Part shown: positions 7,113 to 11,934 of the stretch, piece after piece | How the letters are laid out: each line of letters starts with the position of its first letter | Numbering within the stretch: position 1 is the stretch's first letter | Source of the DNA: Acidobacteriota bacterium | Lineage (GTDB): Bacteria > Acidobacteriota > Terriglobia > Acidiferrales > UBA7541 | Direction: 5' to 3' | Length of the DNA stretch: 11,934 nucleotides | Assembly: GCA_003153585.1 (NCBI GenBank) | Contig: PLZZ01000090.1 | Span: 960 to 12,893, forward strand | Position numbers and translations under genes: made by a program | Notes under the pieces: model-generated | Seen by the model: the letters and a program-made list of their open reading frames with translations, nothing else | Told to the model about the DNA's origin: nothing | Databases searched by the model: none

Positions 7113-7493
7113 TTGACGACAATCGGTATCCGGCGTTCTAGTCCGCCGCAGGCCGTGCAGAAGATTCGCGACAATTTCTTCCTGGTGCAGGTTTCCATCT
7201 CGGAATCGCCCACTGCCGATTGGCGCCGTCTTTTCTACGACGCGCAGCAGGACGTGCAGCCTGAATTTCCCCCACGCTCGGTCGAGATCTCAGGGACCTT
7301 CCTCCGCTTCAAGTCCGATCCGAACACGGTCGAGCAGAAAGTCGGCTGGATTGACCGCTGGATCGAGCGTGCCAACGCCAAGGAAACGAGCATGGCCGGA
7401 AGATCGTCGGAAATGCAGCGGCAAAAGAAAGAAGAGTCGGCGCGCGAAACGCAGGAACTCGCCGAATGGAATGGGCGCTGGATAAATTTGTAA
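7113..7493 (+). CDS. Unrecognised 126-residue protein in the grpE slot of the hspR operon
   Basis: I do not recognise this family. The start is TTG at 7113 with GAGGAG at 7102-7107 (5-nt spacing), a strong ribosome site that supports a real gene. No signal peptide, membrane segment or cysteine is present, so it is probably cytosolic. The first 70 residues look mixed alpha/beta: a strand NFFLVQVSI (21-29), a helix DWRRLFYDAQQD, and a strand SVEISGTFLRFKSD. A helical, strongly charged region (about 72-120, with QRQKKEESARETQELAEW) looks like a coiled coil or extended helix and ends in NGRWINL. It lies between dnaK and dnaJ, 72 nt after dnaK and 59 nt before dnaJ, where HspR-type operons of actinobacteria have grpE. 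It lacks the recognisable GrpE beta-wing C-terminus and is too short for GrpE. A link to chaperone function is inferred only from position. Confidence 0.8.
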   Translation: MTTIGIRRSSPPQAVQKIRDNFFLVQVSISESPTADWRRLFYDAQQDVQPEFPPRSVEISGTFLRFKSDPNTVEQKVGWIDRWIERANAKETSMAGRSSEMQRQKKEESARETQELAEWNGRWINL

Positions 7494-7552
7494 AAGCCGC
7501 TCGTGTTTTGACGGCGGCCCGATAGCATGCGGAAGTTGTTCACAAAATCATC

Positions 7553-8731
7553 ATGGCGACAGCGACTAAACAGGATTACTACGAGCTCTTAGGTGTACCG
7601 CGCAAAGCGTCAGCAAAAGAGCTGCGCGCAGCCTACCGCAAGCTAGCCCGCAAATATCATCCGGACCTGAATCCGGGTGACAAGTCCGCAGAAGAAAAAT
7701 TCAAGCAGATTCAGGAAGCGTACGACACCCTTTCCGATACCAAGAAGCGGCAGACGTATGACCAATTCGGATTCAATGTTCCCGGCCAAGGCGGGGGTCC
7801 CGGACCGGGCTACGGCGGCGGAGGCTCCCCCGAGGACATACATTTTGACTTCGGCGGGTTCGATTTTGGCGGCGGAGCAGGCCAAGGATCCGGTGGGGCC
7901 GGCGGCGGCGCCAGTTTTCGAGATCTTTTCAGCCAATTTTTCCGAGGGGCCAACGCCGCGCAAGCAACGCAGGAACGCGAGCCGGGCGATGATCTCGAAT
8001 ATCAAATCGACATTACATTCGCCGAGGCCATGCGCGGAACGGTAAAGAAGCTTAGTTTTACGCGCCTGGATGTTTGCAACGCGTGTCACGGCACAGGCGC
8101 GGCTCCCGGAGATGAGAAAGTTTGCCCATCGTGCGGCGGCTCAGGCCAAGTGACACAGGTGAGCGGCAAGATGCGTTTCCAAATAACGTGTTCGCGCTGC
8201 GGCGGTACGGGAAAGCTCCGCACCGCATGCCGCAATTGCGGCGGCGAAGGGCGAGTCGCGCGCATGGAGACACTCGACGTACGCATACCGCCGGGTGCGC
8301 AGACCGGTTCACGCGTGCGCGTGGCTGGCCGTGGCAACGTCGGATTGCATGGCGGCCCGCCAGGCGATCTCTACATCGTAATGAAAGTGGGGCCGCATCC
8401 TTTTTTTGATCGCCGCGGCGACGATCTCTTTACCGTGGTCCCTATCACTGTTACGGAGGCATCACTCGGTGCCAAAGTGGAAGTCCCTACAATTGACGGG
8501 CGAGCCCAAGTTCGTATTCCCCCCGGGACCAACAGCGGGAAGAAACTGCGGCTGCGCGAAAAGGGTGCGCCATCAGCCCGGCATCCCGGGAAGCGTGGCG
8601 ACCAGATCGTCGAGGTGCAAGTCGTGGTGCCCAAGCCTGAAGACGAGCGTGTGCGTAATCTGCTGAAGGAACTTAGCAAGATTGATCCCGAGGATCCGCG
8701 CCGCGAAATTTTTTCTCGCGCCGCAGTATAG
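7553..8731 (+). CDS. dnaJ: Co-chaperone DnaJ (Hsp40, type A)
   Basis: A 392-residue Hsp40 that delivers substrates to DnaK and stimulates its ATPase. Residues 8-73 are the J domain, with the essential HPD at 36-38. A Gly/Phe-rich region runs from about 74 to 135. The zinc-binding region holds four complete CxxCxGxG repeats: CNACHGTG (175-182), CPSCGGSG (191-198), CSRCGGTG (213-220) and CRNCGGEG (227-234), so both zinc sites are intact. The two C-terminal beta domains follow (LDVRIPPG at 241, [19 protein letters not shown] at about 320). This makes it full-length DnaJ rather than CbpA. ATG 7553 has no good Shine-Dalgarno sequence, so translation may depend on upstream coupling or an A/T-rich leader. 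It sits fourth-last in transcription order before hspR, whose ribosome site begins 7 nt after the dnaJ stop. Confidence 0.96.
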   Translation: MATATKQDYYELLGVPRKASAKELRAAYRKLARKYHPDLNPGDKSAEEKFKQIQEAYDTLSDTKKRQTYDQFGFNVPGQGGGPGPGYGGGGSPEDIHFDFGGFDFGGGAGQGSGGAGGGASFRDLFSQFFRGANAAQATQEREPGDDLEYQIDITFAEAMRGTVKKLSFTRLDVCNACHGTGAAPGDEKVCPSCGGSGQVTQVSGKMRFQITCSRCGGTGKLRTACRNCGGEGRVARMETLDVRIPPGAQTGSRVRVAGRGNVGLHGGPPGDLYIVMKVGPHPFFDRRGDDLFTVVPITVTEASLGAKVEVPTIDGRAQVRIPPGTNSGKKLRLREKGAPSARHPGKRGDQIVEVQVVVPKPEDERVRNLLKELSKIDPEDPRREIFSRAAV

Positions 8732-8738
8732 CGAATGC

Positions 8739-8744
8739 AAGGAG
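8739..8744 (+). promoter_or_regulatory. Shine-Dalgarno deciding the hspR start
   Basis: AAGGAG lies 6 nt before ATG 8751 and only 3 nt before ATG 8748, favouring 8751. The longer frame beginning at ATG 8682 lies inside dnaJ and has no ribosome site. Confidence 0.6.
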
Positions 8745-8750
8745 ACGATG

Positions 8751-9149
8751 ATGGTTGGCCGCCCAAAAAAGAAAGCCAAAGCGGGCTATATGATCAGCGC
8801 CGTCGCCGATCTATACAAGCTGCACCCGCAGACTTTGCGTTTGTACGAACGCGTGGGTTTGCTCAAGCCGTCTCGCTCCCAGGGGAACACCCGTCTGTAT
8901 ACGGATTCCGACCTCGAGCGGCTTGAGGTGATTCTCAATTTGACCCGCGAACTGGGAGTCAATCTCGCGGGTATCGAAATAATCCTGAATATGCGCGATA
9001 AAATGGCGGACATGCAGTCGCAGATGGAAGACTTCATCAAATTTGTGCGTAACGAAATGGCGCGCAGCTTTACGGCTGCCGATAATCCCAAGGCGCGCCA
9101 TGCTATCGTCCGTGCTGTTCCTCGCCCCGTTCTTCGCGTCGAGAAATAA
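8751..9149 (+). CDS. hspR: MerR-family heat-shock repressor HspR
   Basis: A 132-residue DNA-binding repressor of the MerR superfamily, most like HspR, which represses dnaK operons by binding HAIR sites. A basic N-terminal extension (GRPKKKAKAG, 3-12) precedes the winged helix-turn-helix: MISAVADLYKLHPQTLRLYER (14-34) with the HspR-typical HPQTLR-YE, then GLLKPSRSQGNTRLY (36-50) forming the wing. The stretch LTRELGVNLAGIEIILNM (64-81) closely follows the HspR consensus 'E-GINLAGI--IL'. A predicted helical coiled coil (about 80-106) for dimer formation and a short basic tail follow. No effector-binding domain or cysteine is present, as expected for HspR. It starts 19 nt after the dnaJ stop and is the last gene of the operon; the HAIR-like site at the dnaK promoter is its expected target. 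The alternative start, ATG 8748, adds one residue. Confidence 0.9.
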   Translation: MVGRPKKKAKAGYMISAVADLYKLHPQTLRLYERVGLLKPSRSQGNTRLYTDSDLERLEVILNLTRELGVNLAGIEIILNMRDKMADMQSQMEDFIKFVRNEMARSFTAADNPKARHAIVRAVPRPVLRVEK

Positions 9150-9347
9150 CCGCTTTTTCAGTTCAGCAATTCGCCTTCGAAGACTTCGGCCACTGGTCGC
9201 CTTTCTGCTTCTTGTGCGATGCCGTGGTTTACGCTTTCCCTTCACACTACTAAGCGACCTCCAAAGGCATAAGTTTCCACAGGACCGCGCGCTTTGCACA
9301 GACGGTGTGCGCTTGCGCTCTAACCAAGCGGCGCATATCCTTCCGTT

Positions 9348-10289
9348 ATGGCGCAAGCAGATTGTCCGCATTGCCAGGGTAGCGGCTGGAAAGTCGTTGA
9401 ACGGACTACGGAAGGTGCACGGGCGCTTTCCGCAGATAAGCCCGGCACATCCTCACAAGGCGAACCGAAACTGGTTTGGGCCGTCCCATGCGATTGCACT
9501 GCGGGTGACCGTACGGAGCGCGCTCTGGCACGGGCGCGGGTTCCGGAGCGTTATCGGCACTGCGACTTCGATAATTACGAAACAGACAACGACATTGAGA
9601 ACGTATCGCCTCAACAGATTGCTGTTTTCAATCGCAGTTTGATACAAGCAAAGTTGATGGCCCAGAAGTTCGCTAAGGAATTCACTCCTATTCGCGAGCA
9701 AGCTGAACCGGGCCTGCTTTTGATGGGGCCGTGCGGCGTGGGCAAGACGCATTTGGCGGTTTCGGCTTTAAAAGAGATTGTCCTGCGCGGCTACAGTGGC
9801 CTTTTTTATGACTACCGCGAGTTGCTTAAGGAAATTCAGGATAGTTACAACGCGGAGAGTCAGTCCACGGAGATGGGTGTGCTCGAACCCGTATTGAAAG
9901 CTGAGATTTTCATTCTGGATGACGTTGGATCTAGCAAGCCATCTCCTTGGGCGCTCGAGACAGTCGGACATGTTCTAAATACGCGCTACAACGAAAAACG
10001 GGTCACACTGCTCACCACAAATTACTTGGACGAAGAATCTGCTCAATCTCGAAATGCGGAATCTGGAAGCACTGCGGTTAGCCCGCGCGGCAATGCTGCT
10101 TTTCCTGACTCATATCGATCCGGCAGGCTTCCTTCCGGCGAGCCGATGCGGGCGACCGGCGAGGACACTCTCACCGAACGAGTGGGAAGGCGCATTCGCT
10201 CGCGCCTTTACGAGATGTGCCGCACGGTCAAAATCTCCGCTCCCGATTATAGGAAAGAGATTCGCAAAGCCACCGGTTCTGGCGCATGA
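9348..10289 (+). CDS. DnaC-like AAA+ ATPase with N-terminal Cys cluster
   Basis: A 313-residue ATPase related to the helicase loader DnaC and the IstB family. The N-terminus has CPHCQGSGW (6-14) and CDC (48-50), a likely zinc site. The AAA+ core carries Walker A GPCGVGKT (127-134), Walker B IFILDDVG (187-194), sensor-1 TTN (223-225) and the C-terminal arginine motif RVGRRIRSRLYEM (278-290), which matches the DnaC 'R-SRL-EM' pattern. Between sensor-1 and the arginine motif is a Ser/Gly/Arg-rich, probably disordered stretch (about 229-272) longer than usual in the family. No transposase gene is near, so it is not an IS21 IstB. It may load the replicative helicase or remodel another protein on DNA; the target is unknown. 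ATG 9348 has no Shine-Dalgarno sequence, and 198 nt separate it from hspR, so it is probably transcribed separately. No clear promoter or terminator was found in that gap. Confidence 0.85.
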   Translation: MAQADCPHCQGSGWKVVERTTEGARALSADKPGTSSQGEPKLVWAVPCDCTAGDRTERALARARVPERYRHCDFDNYETDNDIENVSPQQIAVFNRSLIQAKLMAQKFAKEFTPIREQAEPGLLLMGPCGVGKTHLAVSALKEIVLRGYSGLFYDYRELLKEIQDSYNAESQSTEMGVLEPVLKAEIFILDDVGSSKPSPWALETVGHVLNTRYNEKRVTLLTTNYLDEESAQSRNAESGSTAVSPRGNAAFPDSYRSGRLPSGEPMRATGEDTLTERVGRRIRSRLYEMCRTVKISAPDYRKEIRKATGSGA

Positions 10290-10297
10290 GGCGCTAT

Positions 10298-10320
10298 TTC
10301 TGCGTTTATTGTGCGCAGAA
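10298..10320 (+). other. Stem-loop after the DnaC-like gene
   Basis: TTCTGCG and CGCAGAA form a perfect 7-bp stem with a 9-nt loop, 8 nt after the stop. No T-run follows, so it is not a standard intrinsic terminator. It may aid Rho-dependent ending or protect the mRNA 3' end. Confidence 0.4.
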
Positions 10321-10356
10321 CCAAATTTGACGAAGAAGTTTCCATGCCACGTTTGG

Positions 10357-10386
10357 TTGACAACGCGCAAACTGGGCGGGTATCAT
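10357..10386 (+). promoter_or_regulatory. rpsA: Sigma70-type promoter of rpsA
   Basis: A perfect -35 TTGACA (10357-10362), an 18-nt spacer and -10 TATCAT (10381-10386) predict a transcription start near 10393 and a leader of about 118 nt before the rpsA ATG. It lies downstream of the DnaC-like stop codon, so rpsA has its own start. Confidence 0.75.
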
Positions 10387-10457
10387 CCTCACGATACAAG
10401 CGTCGAGCGCGGGCGCTGGATCCCCTTCATTGCTCTGACCCCGTAGGGTGGAGTAAC

Positions 10458-10475
10458 CCGAGATTTCATTCTCGG
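10458..10475 (+). other. Hairpin in the rpsA leader
   Basis: CCGAGA and TCTCGG form a perfect 6-bp stem with a 6-nt loop inside the predicted rpsA leader, 21 nt before the Shine-Dalgarno GGAGG. In Escherichia coli, S1 represses its own mRNA through a structured leader, so a similar role is possible here (inference). Confidence 0.35.
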
Positions 10476-10496
10476 CAGATGGGCACGAATTCGTAC

Positions 10497-10501
10497 GGAG
10501 G
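10497..10501 (+). promoter_or_regulatory. Shine-Dalgarno of rpsA
   Basis: GGAGG lies 9 nt before ATG 10511. It decides the start and places the low-complexity extension inside the translated protein. Confidence 0.7.
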
Positions 10502-10510
10502 CCGCTCTCC

Positions 10511-11934
10511 ATGTCACCCGATCACGACCCCAATCTCCAACCTTCCGTCCCGGAAGCCGCTTCTGGGGAGCCCGTGGCTGAGGATTCCAACCACGGAACA
10601 TCCGCGGAGGCCGATTCGCGCAAGCCGTCCGCTTTAACCACGTCGGGAACCTCCACAGGTGCTGCCACTGCTGTAGCTCGCGCGCAGGAAAATTCCGCGG
10701 TTTCGCCGGCAAAAGACGCCGCCGTCGAAGAAACAGCTTCTGCCGATGCTACCGCTCCGGCCAAGCAAGATGCAGCGCGTTCCGCGACCGCCTCCGCATC
10801 AACCGCTGAAATTTCCGAGAAGAACGAGGTCTCCACGGAAGCCGCACCGAGCGCTGAGATTGCGCAGCCAAGCGTGACGGGTACGGAGATGAAAGGCCCC
10901 GACGCCGCTGAAGCCGCTGAATCTTCCGAAACGATGGACCAACTTCTTGATCAGTTCGCAGTTCCGGAGCCTGTAGCCGCTGAAGGTGAAATTTTCGATG
11001 GTCGCGTGCTAGCTGTAACAGACGCGGGCGTAATCGTGGACGTGGGCGGAAAATTCGAGGGCTTGGTACCGGCGCAGGAATTCGTTGACTCAGGAAGTCC
11101 TATCCATTTTGGCAAGGGTCAAACGATCGAAGTCGAAAGACTGCACGAGCAGAAAAACGGCTACGTGTTGCTCTCGCACGTGCGCGCGCACCGACGGCGT
11201 GTCTGGGAGCGCACCGAGAAGTCCTATCGCGAGCATGCCACGATTACGGGCAAAGTCACCGAGCGCATTAAGGGCGGCCTGGTAGTTGATATTGGCGTTC
11301 GCGCGTTCTTACCGGCTTCACAAATCGAATTGCGCCCGGTGCACGATCTGGATACCTGGAAGGATCGCGATATCGACGTGCGCGTCCTGAAATTGAATCG
11401 TAAGCGCGGCAATGTGGTCGTCAGCCGCCGCGCGATTCTTGAAGAGGAACAGAAATCCAAGCGCGATGAGTTGATGGCCTCGCTGTCGGAAGGTTCGATT
11501 ATCACCGGCCGCGTGAAAAACGTAACTGACTACGGCGTGTTCGTCGATCTCGGCGGGATGGATGGGCTGCTCCACGTCAGCGATCTTGTTTGGGGACGCG
11601 TGCCGCATCCCTCTTCCATCGTCAAGCCTGGCGATGAAATCGAAGTACAAATTCTGAAGTTTGACAAAGACAAACAGCGCATCTCGCTGGGACGCAAGCA
11701 ATTGCTGCCCGACCCGTGGGCCACGGTCCCTGAACGATTCGCCGTGGGCACGCGAGTGCAAGGGAAAATCGTCGGCGTCACGGATTATGGCGCGTTCGTG
11801 CAGATCGAACCCGGTGTCGAAGGACTGGTACACGTTAGCGAGATGAGCTGGTCGAAGCGCACCAAGCACCCGTCGAAGATGGTGAAGGCCGGCGACGACG
11901 TGGAAGTAACCGTTCTCGAAGTGAAGACTGACCA
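10511..11934 (+). CDS. rpsA: 30S ribosomal protein S1, 3' end missing, with long low-complexity N-terminus
   Basis: Ribosomal protein S1 brings mRNA to the 30S subunit through repeated OB-fold S1 domains. An open frame of 474 codons runs off the window end. Residues 1-140 are an Ala/Ser/Glu/Thr/Pro-rich, acidic, probably disordered stretch, followed by TMDQLLDQF (141-149), like the usual start of short S1 proteins. S1 domain 1 is about 158-222, domain 2 about 243-308 (ITGKVTERIKGGLVVDIGVRAF), domain 3 about 328-397 (GRVKNVTDYGVFVDLGG, GLLHVSDL), and domain 4 about 413 onward (GKIVGVTDYGAFVQIEPGVEG, GLVHVSEMSW), incomplete. Domains 3 and 4 have the strongest RNA-binding consensus, as in other S1 proteins. 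The start has GGAGG 9 nt upstream and the gene has its own promoter. No IspH or CMP-kinase gene, its frequent neighbours elsewhere, precedes it. The extension is real if ATG 10511 is used; a shorter start such as ATG 10934 (residue 142) has no ribosome site. Confidence 0.95.
   Translation, partial: MSPDHDPNLQPSVPEAASGEPVAEDSNHGTSAEADSRKPSALTTSGTSTGAATAVARAQENSAVSPAKDAAVEETASADATAPAKQDAARSATASASTAEISEKNEVSTEAAPSAEIAQPSVTGTEMKGPDAAEAAESSETMDQLLDQFAVPEPVAAEGEIFDGRVLAVTDAGVIVDVGGKFEGLVPAQEFVDSGSPIHFGKGQTIEVERLHEQKNGYVLLSHVRAHRRRVWERTEKSYREHATITGKVTERIKGGLVVDIGVRAFLPASQIELRPVHDLDTWKDRDIDVRVLKLNRKRGNVVVSRRAILEEEQKSKRDELMASLSEGSIITGRVKNVTDYGVFVDLGGMDGLLHVSDLVWGRVPHPSSIVKPGDEIEVQILKFDKDKQRISLGRKQLLPDPWATVPERFAVGTRVQGKIVGVTDYGAFVQIEPGVEGLVHVSEMSWSKRTKHPSKMVKAGDDVEVTVLEVKTD

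Noticed and set aside
8682..8750. Longer hspR start at ATG 8682
   Set aside because: It overlaps the dnaJ C-terminus by 50 nt, has no Shine-Dalgarno sequence, and MerR proteins of this type do not carry such an extension; AAGGAG points to 8751.
8925..8943. CTTGAG and CTCAA repeat inside hspR as a second HAIR site
   Set aside because: The spacing is 3 nt too short for HAIR and the sequence encodes conserved residues of the protein, so it is probably a codon coincidence.
9043..9642. Long plus-strand open frame across the hspR end and the DnaC-like start
   Set aside because: It overlaps two genes with clear family motifs in other frames, has no ribosome site, and its Arg/Leu/Ser-rich translation is typical of an out-of-frame shadow.
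9348..10289. IstB of an IS21-type element
   Set aside because: There is no istA transposase, no terminal inverted repeats and no target duplication nearby; the Cys-rich N-terminus and arginine motif fit a DnaC-like loader.

Overview
The window reads as chromosomal DNA of a moderately GC-rich bacterium, most likely an Acidobacteriota (Terriglobia-like) soil organism. The grounds are family-level resemblances: a zinc-ribbon/pilin-like membrane protein with the 'FYTDESGV-R-TSENRAAT' C-terminal pattern, a secreted DUF4139 protein, a MauE-like protein beside a DsbA-like protein, and a dnaK-dnaJ-hspR cluster. No phylogenetic marker was compared, so the assignment is an inference. There are no rRNA or tRNA genes, CRISPR arrays, transposases or phage genes.

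Positions 1-4756 hold envelope-type genes. A minus-strand zinc-ribbon membrane protein (1-564) diverges from a plus-strand secreted DUF4139 protein (740-2260). The latter converges, with a 21-nt gap, on a minus-strand secreted TPR-like protein (2282-3202). Next is a minus-strand pair, a DsbA-like thiol oxidoreductase (4001-4756) followed 14 nt later by a MauE/DoxX-like membrane protein (3444-3986). This pair looks like an exported thiol-redox unit.

Positions 5000-9149 hold a heat-shock operon of the HspR type: dnaK, an unrecognised 126-residue gene, dnaJ, and hspR (MerR family). The dnaK promoter has a TTGACA-17-TATTAT core. An inverted repeat with the exact spacing of the HspR operator (HAIR) lies over its -35 and spacer. 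This implies an autoregulatory loop in which HspR, usually with DnaK as co-repressor, shuts off its own operon. The slot normally taken by grpE in such operons holds the unrecognised gene, and a strong hairpin separates it from dnaK.

Positions 9348-10289 encode a DnaC-like AAA+ ATPase with an N-terminal Cys cluster. From 10511 to the window end runs rpsA (ribosomal protein S1, 3' end missing). Its own sigma70-type promoter lies at 10357-10386, and its N-terminus carries an unusual Ala/Ser/Glu-rich extension of about 140 residues before the S1 domains.

Most of the window is ordinary housekeeping and envelope DNA. The best candidates for something undescribed are the unknown gene in the grpE slot of the HspR operon, the zinc-ribbon/pilin-like chimera, and the DsbA-like/MauE-like pair.
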